From Effrenium voratum (lineage: Eukaryota; Sar; Dinophyceae; Suessiales; Symbiodiniaceae): 64,000 nucleotides of DNA. Location: positions 1,137,167 through 1,201,166 of the forward strand of contig CAUJNA010003794.1 of NCBI GenBank assembly GCA_963377175.1, written 5' to 3'. Each line of letters begins with the position of its first letter. Within the stretch, counting starts at the first letter, position 1. The notes under the pieces are model-generated. The model did not search any database. It worked only from the letters and a program-made list of their open reading frames with translations, and was not told the origin of the DNA. The translations under genes and the position numbers were made by a program. Of the stretch, positions 20,038 to 30,263 are shown piece after piece.

Positions 20038-20165
20038 GGTCAAAATCCAAATCGTACCCCCAGTGAACATCCCAATCCAACCACTAAAATAGGTTCTAAA
20101 CTGGATGGTGATTTCACCTACCCACCAAAATGGGATCAACCACAACGGTTTTGACCACCGCCAAA
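20038..20165 (+). repeat. Family F block
   Basis: CCCCCAGTGAACATCCCAAT, CCAACCACTAAAATAGGTTC, GATGGTGATTTCACCTACCC, AAAATGGGATCAACCAC, GGTTTTGACCACCGCCA. Confidence 0.8.
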
Positions 20166-20770
20166 TCACCAGGTCTTGCTTGGGGCCCTTGGGGGGGGGG
20201 GCTTAAGCCCAAAGAACCAAAAAACGACTCAAATAACAAGGTCTTCGGGCCATGGAAACGGTACTCTTCAAGGCCTCAAAGACCCCCCCAAAAAAAATCA
20301 AATGACATAGATCCAACTCGGGCCATGGACCAAAAAACTGGCGTTTTGGAACGGAACTTGAGCCAACCATCCAACCAACAGCTCCATTTCAGTGTGGCGT
20401 GTTAAGTTTAGACCCCCCCCCCAGGGCTCCTTAAAAGAAATTCATTTTGCAACCATTTGAAACATGGCTTTTTCAACACCAAAATAAAAGGAAACTACCA
20501 TTTACAAGGCAATCTTCAAGTGTAAAATGGAAGGATCCCTGTGTTGAATCGGCAGTTCTTGAATCAAGGGATGTGTGTGTGTGAGAGGTTTTGTTTGGAG
20601 GCCCCCCCCAAAAAACAATAGTGTTTTTTCTGCTTGGTTTCCCTTTATAACCGCAAGACAAGGCTCCCTCAAAAATAATGACACACCCATAGTAGGGCGA
20701 GTGTGTTTCTGTGTGTGCGCTTTTTTCAAAAGCGCGCGGCTTGCGGGTTGGTTTTTTATTTTTCGGGCAC
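20166..20770. repeat. Intergenic with family I (reverse and forward halves)
   Basis: 20570-20720 contains GTGTGTGAGAGGTTTTGTTTGG, TTGGTTTCCCTTTATAACCG and CTCAAAAATAATGACACACCCA, a family I element with both ends. A C run (20417-20426) and G run (20191-20200) occur. No gene supported. Confidence 0.55.
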
Positions 20771-20853
20771 TCAACTAGCCTCCAGCGAGAGCGCGGGCGA
20801 CAGCACCTGGCGCTGCTGATGCTCGGTGATTGCGGATGTTGGGAATGCACCTA
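20771..20853 (-). CDS. Predicted terminal exon flush with a family C element
   Basis: On the - strand the family C copy ends ...CCATCCACAG and the next bases open a frame ending FPTSAITEHQQRQVLSPALS + LEAS and a TGA stop at 20771-20773. The composition is protein-like, and the reading begins exactly at the MITE's CACAG, which would serve as acceptor. Unknown protein. Confidence 0.35.
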
Positions 20854-20993
20854 CTGTGGATGGACGAAATACGTTCGAACCACGAAATGAAACCATGGTG
20901 AGACCATAAGGTTTGTTGGTATTTACAGGGGAATCATCAGAAACCAGGGTGCTTTGGGTGGTGCGAAATGGATTTCGTCCATCCACAGTAGGG
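20852..20993. repeat. Family C element
   Basis: TACTGTGGATGGACGAAATA and GCGAAATGGATTTCGTCCAT-CCACAGTA arms, with core AAGGTTTGTTGGTATTTACA. Confidence 0.92.
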
Positions 20994-21550
20994 ATTCCTT
21001 TCAAGGAAAATCAGAGGTAGGGAATGTGAAATGGAATGAACCCGGGGACCCATGTCCCCTCAGAAAGGAAACTAATAGTTGGATGGTGTATTTCGAGGTC
21101 ATGCCATTTCTCATTGCCTGCATCTCTCGCACCAACAAGACAAACCGCGCAGAGGTCAAGACATACGAGTTAATGAGAACCCTTTGGTGGACATCATTTA
21201 GCTGGGATTCACGTCCACCGCCTTTGAGGTGGTGTCCTACTGAAAACAAAAAAGAATATGAAACATAATGCTTTTCAATTTTGACTGTTCTCAATGAAAC
21301 TCGCTGGCAACTGTTGATCTCTGTGGTCTTCCCTTTCGCAAGATACAAACTACCGGTGGCTTCCAATGAAAAGCCAGAAACTGCGAGGAAGCTGCAAACC
21401 GTGTCCTGAAGAACGGGGCTCGGCGCTCTTTGCCGGAATTGCCGGAACTACGAACCCCCCCTGGAAGTCTGAACCTGAGTCTGACACCGCTGAAAACCTG
21501 CAAGATTTGGATCCGGAAAAGAAAACCAGAACGAATCGCTCGCCAGCATC
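20994..21550. other. Intergenic
   Basis: 21010-21060 has a GTAGGGAATGTGAAATGG string related to family K ends. No supported gene. Confidence 0.35.
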
Positions 21551-21645
21551 TACCTGGAGTCTCCATGACCCCGTAAAAATGGGGTCATTACACAAAATTA
21601 AGGGGTTATGACCCCTTTTTCTAGGGGTCATGGAGACTCTAGGTA
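21551..21645. repeat. Family A element, well preserved
   Basis: TACCTGGAGTCTCCATGACC and GGTCATGGAGACTCTAGGTA, core ATTAAGGGGTTATGACCCC. Nearly the same as the copy at 49506-49598. Confidence 0.95.
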
Positions 21646-22732
21646 TTTCTAATCAAGCTAACCTAAAAAGAACACCTATGAGCAGGACATGCTACCAGAT
21701 CTTGTCCCGGAACTCGTCAAATGAAAACCACTGAGAGGATACCCGCCCGGCCCAGCAAAATCGGCCAGGCGGTTGTGAATCTAGATTTTATGGAAACAGG
21801 AGTTCCCATAGCATGAACTACCCTTCCTCCCACTAACATGGCATCTGTGGGGAGGTACTTGGAAGTTCAATTTCCTCTTGGGTGCCCCTCCTAGAAACAT
21901 CCAAACTCACGGTTCGACAGCCACGGTTAAACATGTGTTGCGGGCCACAAGGACATGGCTGTGGCTCAAAAAACCGGTACCAAAATGGGTTACCCTGGTA
22001 AGTGGAAACATGGTTGCCAAAACCTGCGTAACCACATAGCCGTGTAATTTCAAGCGTCACACCCACATGAGAACTTGTGTAAGTCGCCCCATGTCTGAGG
22101 GGTACCCCCAAATTGTCCACAAACAACTGGAAAGCTGGACCGACAGTCACGATCGCATGACGTCAATTTGTTTTGTACCCCACGCCACCATGATTGATGC
22201 TAAATTGCTGATATGGCTGTGGGTCAAAAATAGGTGCCCCAAATGGAACCCTGGCAAATGGAAAGCTGGACAAAAACCTGCGGTCTCCTGGTGGCTTAAC
22301 TTTGACTCATACCCATATCAACCCTTTCTGTAACACCAAAGTGGGCCGTCCCCTTCCCGCTTTGTAATCCCCATCTGCCTGGCAGCTGGATGGTGATACC
22401 CTCGCCTGAGCAAGCTTGCTTCTGGCCGATACAGTTGAAGGAGCCCGCCCAACGCGGGTGGGCCTGTGCTCTGGGAACTCCCCTCCCCCTCTTGGTCCAA
22501 ATATAAAAACAAACCCACAAGGACACCAAGAAGCTTGGCTTTCCAATTTTGAGACACACTCACATGCAGGCATGTTCCTTGGGGGTTCGCCATCAAACCA
22601 CCTTCTCGTTGGCACCAAATGGGCGAGAGTTGCTGGCACGAAAAGAAGCGCGCCGCTGAAAAAAGAAACGACAGCCAGTGGAAAAGCAACGAGCTGGCAA
22701 CCCGGGCTGTCCTGCCGGCAAAACCACTTTTT
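21646..22732. repeat. Intergenic with two family G blocks
   Basis: 21955-22015 is G in reverse (ATGGCTGTGGCTCAAAAAAC, GGTACC, CCTGGTAAGTGGAAACATGG). 22208-22315 is G forward (GGCTGTGGGTCAAAAATAGG, GGAACCCTGGCAAATGGAAA, AAACCTGCGGTCTCC). 21650-21680 is an E terminus (CCTAAAAAGAACACCTATGA). 22320-22732 has competing frames on both strands without motifs. Confidence 0.6.
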
Positions 22733-22885
22733 GGTGGGTTAAAAACACGGAACCTTCCTCACTAAAACACCAACACCTGAAAGAACCTAAGAAGGCTTAA
22801 CTGAAAGTGGGTCAAATACGGAACCTTCTCACTAAAAAAAACACAACTTAAAGAGGCTAAGGAACCTAAGGACGGCTGGGAACCG
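22733..22885. repeat. Two tandem family D fragments
   Basis: GTTAAAAACACGGAACCTTCCTC and GGTCAAATACGGAACCTTCTC each lead into CACTAAAA(A)CAC...AAGGAACCTAAG(A/G)A. The second is the duplicate of the first. Confidence 0.65.
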
Positions 22886-23005
22886 GACGGAACTCCCATC
22901 ACAAATACCCAACGTGCTTCTCGTGGCTATGCCCATGTTTCCAAGCTCTCTCGTCAACCGAGCGGAGAGTTCCGGGCGGGTTTGGGGAAGGCCCAGCCTT
23001 GAACC

Positions 23006-23038
23006 CAACAACAACAACAACAACAAAAACAACGGTTG
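23006..23038. repeat. AAC microsatellite
   Basis: CAACAACAACAACAACAACA-AAAACAACGG. Confidence 0.9.
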
Positions 23039-24370
23039 GACGACTTTTTCGTGGCCCCGTAATTCCTCTCCTTCTTTACAGAGTCTTGTGGGCGGAATCG
23101 CGGCGAAACGGAATAGGAGGTCAGAAGGTCGGTAAGGAACTGAGTGTCAGTCAAAGACTCAAGAAACATGAGGAATGCAGTCTATACTCTCCTGAGTGGA
23201 CTGGCTACAAAGTGTTTAAACTTTCTGGCTGCCACATTTGTTTGGTCCAACCCAAAGAAAGTGACTACTTAAAGGTGCAGCGCAGTACGTGGTTAGCAAG
23301 CCTGGGTATAGCAAACTTAGGAGACTTATAACCATTGCAAGTGGGTTGCAACCGTGGTTAGCCACTTACCTGACGTGCAATGCCCGATTCAAGCAAAGTC
23401 CATGAACTCGGGGGAGTGCATCTAGTACCAAGCCACTAGCCTCCAGACATCCCCATTCCCCCGATCCCGGTGCCTCGGCTCTGGTATCCTCCTGAAGGGC
23501 GGCCGAAACCAATGAGCTGGTTGATTCCTAGGTCCAACTGGGTTTAGTGGTTGGAATCAGACCACTCTTGGAGGGGCCAACAACCACCCACAAAGAAACT
23601 GTGGGGTTTAATATGGGGTCAACATCAAAAGTGGCCCACTCCCCATCAAGAAGCACCAGTTTTCTTCACCCCAGAGGGGGTTCTCTCAGAAATGAGATTG
23701 CTAAAACGTCATGGGATGTTCATCCCCCTTGCGGAAATTGGCAAACACAAAGGAACCAAACTCGTTGAACAACCACGAAGATGGTATCTCCAAAGATACA
23801 AGTCCAAGAAGTTAGGGAGTGAGTCACGGAGAATCGCGGAGGTCCGTCCCCCCGTTACAAGTGTGGCATTTCACGACAGTCAGTCTGAAGATGCTCTGGA
23901 TTTGGAGCGACCCACCCATTCAGCCCATGTCCAACCATGGCAACAACCTACTTGGTTGTGCCTTCTTGCGGGGAGACCTAAATGGGTTTCCTGTAAATGT
24001 TTTTTTTCAACTCCACCAAAAAGGGTACCCCCAAAAACAAGAAGAGATGGTACCAACTCCCAAAAAGACAGGCCGGCGTGGTGTACCAGTGGACCTTGAA
24101 GTTTCTTGTTTTTTGGTCTTGGGGGGTGAAGCCATGACACCAAGAATCCCAAAGAACAGCCTGAGTGACCCATGAGCCGCAGGCACGCCTTACGCGAAGC
24201 AAATCAAGCAGCAAAATACATATAAGCCATCAATGAATGTGAAGAATGAACCGCCTCAACCGTGGTGGATAATTATTGAATCCTACATGATTTTCACCAA
24301 GTCCCTCAAATTTCATGCCAGTGTCGCAGAAGGGACCCATTTGAGCAGTGAAAAAACCCTGTTACCCGTA
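23039..24370. other. Intergenic, one family O fragment
   Basis: 23340-23386 (GTTAGCCACTTACCTGACGTG) matches the arm of family O. A + frame of 182 codons (23551-24099) and overlapping alternatives show no motifs or splice boundaries. Confidence 0.35.
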
Positions 24371-24374
24371 AAGG

Positions 24375-24490
24375 AAATTACTCCAGCTTCCGCAATAGCT
24401 TGCGGAAAGCTTCCGCCAACCGAAAGGTCGCTTACGCTTGCTATTTTTCGAAGATGGAGCTTACGCATAGCTTACGAAAAGTTGCTCGTG
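24375..24490. repeat. GCTTACG motif cluster, left flank of tandem array
   Basis: Repeated short motifs GCTTGCGGAAAGCTTCCGCC, GGTCGCTTACGCTTGC, GAGCTTACGCATAGCTTACG. The same motif cluster reappears at 25715-25812 on the other side of the array. Confidence 0.6.
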
Positions 24491-25300
24491 CCTGATCCCC
24501 CGTGAGCAAGAGGCGCTAGCATGACCAAGCAACAGCCTGCAGATGGAAAGGCTGCTGCACAGGCCCAGCAAGACAATGGAGGGCCAAAAGCTGAAAACAG
24601 ACTTTCGGGGCACGAAAAGTTTTTCTGCAGAAAGCGCGCGGAACCTCTGCGAGCAAGAGGCGCCAGCAGGACAGAGCAACAACTCGCCTGGAAAGGCGCA
24701 AAGGCTTTGCTGCACAGGCTCAGCAGTGACATGGAGGGTAAAACGTTCGGGACCCGAAAAGTTGTTTTCTGCGAGGATCCACCACGAGCAAGGCGTCAGC
24801 ATGACAGAGCAACAGCTTGCATGGAAAGGTGCAAAGGCTTTGCTGCGCAAGCTCAGTTGAACCCGGGCCTGCCGCATGCGAAGCGGGTGTGATACCACTA
24901 CACCATGTGATCCTGACGTTGCTGGTGTTGAAGCTTTCACGGCCAGAGAGGGGCAACAGCTCAAGAAAACTTTGCAGACAGCGCACGGGCGCTGCGAGCA
25001 AGAGGTGCCAGCACGGCAGAACAACAGCTTGCAGATGGAATGCTGCATAGGCTCAGCAATGATGCTGGAGGGCCAAACGGAAAAAAACTTTCGGGGCCCG
25101 AAAAGGTTTTTTTCTGCAGAAAGCACGCGGGTCCTCTGAGCAAGAGGCGCCAGCACGACAGAGCAACAACTCGGATGGAAAGGCCCCAAAAACAACTTTC
25201 GGCTCGAAAAGTTTTTTCCAGTCCGCAAGCTTTTTTGGGCTTCAGGGCCCTGAAAAGTGCCTGCAGGTGGCAAAAGGTGCCTCGCAACCAAAAAAAACTT
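24491..25300. repeat. Tandem array with ~140-bp unit
   Basis: The start motif GAGCAAGAGGCGCCAGCA recurs near 24504, 24651, 24787 (as GAGCAAGGCGTCAGCATG), 24997 and 25138. Within each unit are GACAGAGCAACA, GGAAAGG(C/T)GCAAAGGCTTTGC, GGCTCAGCA and CCCGAAAAGTT. One interval is longer (210 bp), where 24865-24990 is unique. A 314-codon - strand frame across the array is a by-product of the unit length. Confidence 0.85.
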
Positions 25301-25964
25301 TTCTGGCCTCGAAAAGTTGTTTTGTGCTTTCCAAGCCCGAGGCCCAAAGGTGAAAAGGCAAAGCCGCAGCAAAACAAGCCCGGGGCTCAACATGTTGTTT
25401 TCCAAGCCCGCTCAACGAAAAAGGTGAGGTGCCAAAACAAAGCTCGAAAAGTTGTTTTCCAAACGCGAGCCTTTTTTGTTCAAGCTGGCCAACGCGCTGT
25501 GCGTGGAACATTGCAAAAGGTTTGCACAAGCAACCCAACTGTCAAACAGCAGTTGTCTGAGCCTAAAAAAGGTGTTCACTGAAAGAATCCCTTTCCTTGT
25601 TGCTCGAAAGAACCCATTCCAGCAATCTGATCCCATTTTCACGCCTAAAAGCATTACGCGGACCAAAAGCAACTTCTACCAAACAATCTGAACGAAAAAA
25701 GGGTCTGACAAACAGAGCTTACGCAAAGCTAACGACGAGTCACTCATGCATGCAGCTTACGCAGGACCTTCCGATCGCTTACGAATCTCGCAAAAACGCT
25801 TACGGCTGCAAGAGTAATTTCCAGTTTCATCTAAATTGATCTACGGAGGTTTTTTTTCGCCGCTCATTTAATGACTGGTGATCGAAAAGAAGCGTAAGGA
25901 GAAGGGATCTAGTTTCCGACACGCCCATATGGAAAACCAATGTTCCAAATGACAACTTATTGAT
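25301..25964. other. Array edge and right GCTTACG cluster
   Basis: 25301-25700 repeats CGAAAAGTTGTTTT(C/G) strings of the array with lower order. 25715-25812 has AGCTTACGCAAAGCTAACG, GCAGCTTACGCAGGACC, CGCTTACGAATC, ACGCTTACGGC. No gene. Confidence 0.5.
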
Positions 25965-26058
25965 CCCTGGAGTCTCTATGACCCTTTAAAAATAGGTCCA
26001 TGACCCCATTATTTAGGGTAATGAGCCAATTTTTCAAGGGTCATGGAGACTCTAGGTC
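25965..26058. repeat. Family A element
   Basis: CCCTGGAGTCTCTATGACCC...GGGTCATGGAGACTCTAGGT. Confidence 0.9.
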
Positions 26059-26449
26059 AGGGGTTATTGACTTTCCCAGCGCCTCCACTGTAACGAGAAA
26101 CACGAATCCCAGCCTGCCCTCGACTAAACCCAGCGTGGGGATCCTCGAAATTGGGATCCCTGGACAAACCATGTCCCTAACGAGCGGCCCAAAAGGCCTC
26201 GGGCGCTTCCAGGGGTGAGCCTGGCAAAGGCAAAATTATGGGAGAGGGGCAATCAGCCTCTGCTTTTAAACGAGGGAATTGTTTCCAGGTGTTCAGAACC
26301 ACCGGCTGCAAATAAAAGGAGATTGTTGAATTTGGGTAAACAAAAACTGTCGAGCCAAAACGGAAAGAAAGGAACCAGCGAGCAAACAAGTGGAGTACGC
26401 CATGGCCAGAGCTGCAGTCACAAAGAAATAGCTGTCTACTGCTTCAGCC

Positions 26450-26546
26450 CGAAGAGATGAACGTCAAGCTGCAGCTTCTGCAGAGAAGCGGCCAGCATGC
26501 TGAGCCGGCGCATCCACATAGCGCCACAAAAGGGATGGCAAAGACA
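26450..26546 (+). CDS. Predicted exon, unknown protein
   Basis: Acceptor CTGTCTACTGCTTCAG is followed by a frame PEEMNVKLQLLQRSGQHAEP and then AHPHSATKGMAKT, ending at a GTGTGG donor. The island is GC-richer than its flanks and free of repeats. The next 26547-26611 reads NFRERAIFLRLQKLAIL and may belong to the same exon. No homologue recognised. Confidence 0.38.
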
Positions 26547-26611
26547 GGTGTGGAAACATGTAATTTCCGCGAGCGTGCCATATTCTTAAGACTCCAAAAG
26601 CTGGCAATTCT

Positions 26612-26747
26612 TTGGATGGACGAGTTCCATTTCGCACCACCCAAGAAACCCTAGAATGATGATTCCTCTGTAAATACCAACAAACGCTCTGGTGTCAACC
26701 ATGGTTTCATTTCGTGGTGCCTAAGAGGACTTCGCAAACATCCACAG
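26612..26747. repeat. Family C element
   Basis: TTTGGATGGACGAGTTCCAT, core GATTCCTCTGTAAATACCAA, and CTTCGCAAACATCCACAG. Its left GT has mutated to TT. Confidence 0.85.
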
Positions 26748-26948
26748 CATCATCGCTGAAACTCAAGGACAAAGAACTCCTCCGGCAACGCGCCTCGCAA
26801 CTTCCGGCAAACGTTGGAGGGGCGTGCGCCCTCTTTCCTTGCAGCAGATTTTATACCCCACAGCCCAATGGTTGGAGGCTGGGAACTCGCAGGCGCAGGC
26901 ATGGCGCATGGCGCATGGCCGGAGGGGTCCGCAACGTGGAGCAAAGGC
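26748..26948 (+). CDS. Predicted exon pair starting at the MITE's 3' end
   Basis: Directly after CATCCACAG the + frame reads SSLKLKDKELLRQRASQLPA, basic and helical. At 26845, after CCCTCTTTCCTTGCAG (a textbook acceptor), a second frame reads QILYPTAQWLEAGNSQAQAW and RMAHGRRG; it stays open to 27026. A CATGGCGCATGGCG short repeat lies inside it. Unknown function. Confidence 0.35.
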
Positions 26949-27119
26949 TACGCCAAACAAACCGCAAGTTCCTGTGATCAAAGCGCTGGCAAGCCCAACG
27001 TGGCCTAGAGGGGTTTTGATCACGTGAGAAGGCCACCCGAAAAAGCCGTGAAAAAGGCGTTCAAGCCACCACAGAGTCCACATGCCTTGATGGAGTTAGA
27101 CTTAGACCAAGCCCACTGA

Positions 27120-27515
27120 CCCCCAACACACACCACCTGGGCCTGGGTGTGTGTTTTTGGAATTCATTCCCTTGAACACTTTGCAATGTAATTGGTTGAC
27201 TTGACTAAGTACCATGCATGGAAGGGTCTACCAAAAATGGTGTTTGCGATGTTTCACCTGTAGGGAGGTGTTCAGCACACCTCACGCGGGGTGTGCCTTG
27301 TGACGCTCTGAAATGTTGAACAAAAAGGGGCTAGCAAGGGAACCCGGAAACCCTCTGTTTGCCATGATTTGCCAATACAGAATATAGTTGAGTATGGTCG
27401 GCACACGCGCAATATGAGTCACAATTGAACCACCCGGAATTGAACCGCAGGTTTTCGTCCTTGTTTCCATTTTCCAGGGTTCCATGTTGGGTACCTATGT
27501 TTGACCCCACAGCAA
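27120..27515. repeat. Intergenic and family G block
   Basis: 27425-27515 is family G (CACCCGGAATTGAACCGCAG, GTTTCCATTTTCCAGGGTTC, GTTGGGTACC). A GGGAGGTGTTCAGCACACCTC hairpin lies at 27263-27284, and CCTGGGCCTGGG at 27138. Confidence 0.6.
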
Positions 27516-27768
27516 TACTGTCGATGGACAAAATCCATTTCACACTACCTAAGAAACCCTGGAATGATGATTCCCCTGTAAATACCAACAAACGGTATGG
27601 TTTCAACCATAGTTTCAAATTGGTGCGAAATGGATTTCGTTCATCCACAGTATCATTTTGCACCACTTTGAAACCATGGTTGAAACCATTGTTGGCATTT
27701 ACAAGCGGAATCCTCATTCCAGGGTTTCTTGGGTGGCGCGAATTGGATTTCGCAACTATCCACCGTGT
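27516..27768. repeat. Two family C elements sharing a terminus
   Basis: 27516-27651 is a full copy (TACTGTCGATGGACAAAATC ... CGTTCATCCACAGTA). 27648-27768 is a second copy in opposite orientation that uses the first's CAGTA end and closes CAACTATCCACCGTG. Confidence 0.85.
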
Positions 27769-27802
27769 GTGGCGCGTCCGCCGTGCCCCCGTGTTTTGTC
27801 AG

Positions 27803-27879
27803 AGGCAGAGCTCGACGGAATTTTCCGCCTCGTGCGTCGCTGGACCGGACATCGCTGCCGAGCACAGCGCCTGGCATCA
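27803..27879 (+). CDS. Predicted exon, unknown protein
   Basis: Acceptor CGTGTTTTGTCAG and donor GTTCTG enclose 2 nt + 25 codons reading AELDGIFRLVRRWTGHRCRA and QRLAS. Alternating hydrophobic and basic residues suggest an amphipathic helix. The surrounding 27770-27900 is GC-rich. No homologue recognised. Confidence 0.35.
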
Positions 27880-27965
27880 GTTCTGGGCACATACGCATGG
27901 GGGAGGGTGGTCCAAATGAAAAAAATCGGCACATTCCCGGAGAAAATGCTCATGGCATCTGGGTG

Positions 27966-28160
27966 TACCTCAAAATTCAAGAGATGGGGCAAACCGCAGG
28001 TGTTGGTCATTGTTTCCATCCAAGGGGCTCAAAAATTGGTACCACTTTTTTGAGCCACAGCCATTCCGGCCCCTGGAAAAAATGAAACAATACGCCCAGT
28101 AGAAATTCCTTTTACAACCAGCAAGGGAAACAATCAACATATTATTAAGCAAATGGAAGA
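27966..28160. repeat. Family G then family J
   Basis: 27966-28072: CTCAAAATTCAAGAGATGGG, AAACCGCAGGTGTTGG, TTTTTTGAGCCACAGCC. 28073-28160: CCCCTGGAAAAAATGAAACA, CAGTAGAAATTCC, AACCAGCAAGGGAAAC, TTAAGCAAATGGAAG. Confidence 0.75.
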
Positions 28161-28559
28161 CTACGGGAACGTGGGATGCCAACGCAATATTGCAAGCGGG
28201 ACATGAGGAAGCCTGGCTTGTCTGCCGCAATTCACCAGGCGTAGATCCCAAGTGAATCCCAAAGGACTTAAATCCAATCCTCTTAGTGAGGGGCAAAAGC
28301 TGTCGGACACCCGTCTGAATGTGCTCTTGATGTTTCTCTGTTTCACTAGTTGCAGCTGAGCTTCCCCTGCCAGGGAAATAAAATCGATGCGGAGCCGGCG
28401 CGCGAAGCTAAGTTTGGCATGGTGACATAATTCTGGGCGAATTGTAATATTTCACCCACTGAAATAAGGTGGTTGGGGGGCTACTTCCTACATAAACCAC
28501 CACTTAGGGTGAATTCGGTCGTGTGAGGTCGTTATAGTTCTCCCAGATCATTGCCAGAG
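28161..28559. other. Intergenic with one small palindrome
   Basis: 28450-28518 contains TTCACCCACTGAAATAAGGTGGTT and AACCACCACTTAGGGTGAA, loosely inverted arms. No gene. Confidence 0.4.
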
Positions 28560-28640
28560 GCCGATTCCGAGGAAAAGGAAAGGCGCTTCTGGAATCTCAA
28601 GACCTCTGGAGATTTCTTGGAAGCTTTCGGGCTGGGGGAG
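28560..28640 (+). CDS. Predicted phase-0 exon, unknown protein
   Basis: 81 nt (27 codons) between ATTGCCAGAG acceptor and GTCCTCAG donor. The frame reads ADSEEKERRFWNLKTSGDFL and EAFGLGE, with a charged-to-hydrophobic pattern typical of real proteins. A CT microsatellite follows immediately at 28641-28686, inside the presumed intron. No homologue recognised. Confidence 0.42.
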
Positions 28641-28646
28641 GTCCTC

Positions 28647-28686
28647 AGTCTCTCTCTATCTCTTTCTCTCTCCCCCTCTCTTCTAA
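28647..28686. repeat. CT-rich microsatellite
   Basis: TCTCTCTCTATCTCTTTCTC-TCTCCCCCTCTC. Confidence 0.88.
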
Positions 28687-28875
28687 GCCTCCTTTTGGGA
28701 ATTTCCCAAAAGGAGACTCATGACGGCAAAATGTGGCTGCCATGTTGCAGAACTTGAAGACCTGACCCGACTTTCAAAACTTTTCCAGACCGATCAAGAA
28801 AAGACAACACATCACGGCATGACAGACCAAAAAGGTCGGCCTCCAAAGAAAGTTGAAAAAAGGCACCGCACCCCA

Positions 28876-28990
28876 CCTAGGTCCTCCAGTGGAGAGGTTA
28901 GAATAAGGGCACCAACTTTTGTCTGTAGTCTATTTTAGTAAGGAAACCCTCCCCCAAAAAAGGGCAAAAGGGCACTACTGGGGCGTAGCC
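28876..28990. repeat. Family B element
   Basis: CTAGGTCCTCCAGTGGAGAG, AGTCTATTTTAGTAAGG, GGGCACTACTGGGGCGTAG. Confidence 0.9.
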
Positions 28991-29069
28991 ACTGCTCCAA
29001 GAACAGAACAACAAACCTTGGGAGTCAATTCTGGTGCTGAAATCTTCAAATCGGTTTTTGGTGTGTACT

Positions 29070-29349
29070 GCACATGTCCTTTTGGTAACATAGATGGGTT
29101 CCCTGGTAAATGGATGGCATAAAACCGATCTAAACCAGTGGCTTGCCCATCCATTTCTATCCAACCTGAAATCCTGGCGAATGGAATCAAAAAACAACCG
29201 AGAAAACAAAAACCCATCAAAACTAGGTTCTCCAGATTTGAGAGGTTAGACTACGGGTACCAACTTGTTTCCGTCGTCTATTTTAGTAGGGCAACCCTCC
29301 CAACCAGAAAAGTAACGGCGAGAAAGGGCACCAATTGCTGGGGGACCTC
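29070..29349. repeat. Family E fragment and family B element
   Basis: 29075-29170 is E (GTCCTTTTGGTAACATAGAT, GGGTTCCCTGG, GATCTAAACCAG, CCCATCCATTT). 29223-29349 is B (CTAGGTTCTCCAGATTTGAG ... GCACCAATTGCTGGGGGACC). Confidence 0.85.
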
Positions 29350-29384
29350 GAAAAGGACACCTATGTCCGGAGGTCAAAACCCCA

Positions 29385-29600
29385 TTCCCCCAGTGAACAT
29401 CCCAATCCAACCACTAATAAAATAGGTTCTAAAATGGGTGGTGATTTCACCCAGCCCAAAATACTGTGGATGGACGAAATCATGCACCACCTCAGAAACT
29501 CTGGAACCCTGTAAATACCAACAAACAATGGTTTCCCCTAGTTTCCAAGTGCTGCTGGATTTCGTCCATCCACAGTACCAATGGTTTTGACCCACAGCCA
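29385..29600. repeat. Family C element inserted in a family F block
   Basis: 29388-29460 is F (CCCCAGTGAACATCCCAATC ... GGGTGGTGATTTCACC). The C copy 29461-29578 interrupts it, and F resumes at 29579 with CCAATGGTTTTGACCCACAG. This is a clean nested insertion, so C is younger than this F copy. Confidence 0.85.
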
Positions 29601-30129
29601 ACCGATGTCCGGAGGTCAAGTCAGCCGCCTGCTGAGGTGCCGCTGGGTGAGGCAAGGGTTTCAGGCCTCAAGGGCCTCAGAGCGAATGCAGTAAGCTCTG
29701 GTTCTCAGGATGCCTTGGTTGCTGCAACGACCCCCCTGCAAAAAGTCGAACTTGTCTGGGGTGTGGTGGAAAACCCAACTTGATTTCAACCAAAAAGTTG
29801 AAGTCTAAAGATCCGTTGCCCAATAGCAGTCAAGATGCAAGCGCACCAACTCAGCTTCCCTCTACTGGACTGACCATTTTCTGATCCGCTGCTAAAAGTG
29901 AATTGATTGGGTGCAAGGTGGGAGGGGTCGGAGGGGGGGGGTCAAATCCAAATGTTCATTCAGAATGACTTGTGGGTGAAATGGTTGCTAGCCACTTGCT
30001 AAGTACAATACCCCTTTCAGTAAGGGTCCCACTTCTTGGATCCGTTTTTGCTCATATGGCCACAGCTGTGAGCAAGCTGTCAAGGGACCAGGTCTCACGT
30101 CGACTAGCTCGCCAACGAAAAGGAATTAG
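29601..30129. other. Intergenic with family D and O traces
   Basis: 29873-29900 has CATTTTCTGATCCGCTGCTAAAAGTGAATT (D). 29990-30020 has GCTAGCCACTTGCTAAGTAC (O). No gene. Confidence 0.45.
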
Positions 30130-30263
30130 AATGTTGACCCCGGATCAATAAACTTCGGTTTTTTAATGTGGGGGTGTTCCCTCTAAAAGTGATGAATCCC
30201 CACTAAAACCAGAAACACCCCATATTAATAAATAGGGGTTTATTACTCCGGGGTCAACATTAC
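30130..30263. repeat. Family P element, long inverted arms
   Basis: AATGTTGACCCCGGATCAAT and ATTACTCCGGGGTCAACATT are outer arms; inner arms TTAATGTGGGGGTGTT and AACACCCCATATTAAT continue the pairing for about 48 bp. The only copy seen here. Confidence 0.85.

Noticed and set aside
24461..25405. 314-codon open frame on the - strand
   Set aside because: It spans the ~140-bp tandem array; its protein is internally repetitive (SAEK...PRK...FWPS repeated) and stays open because most unit lengths are multiples of three.
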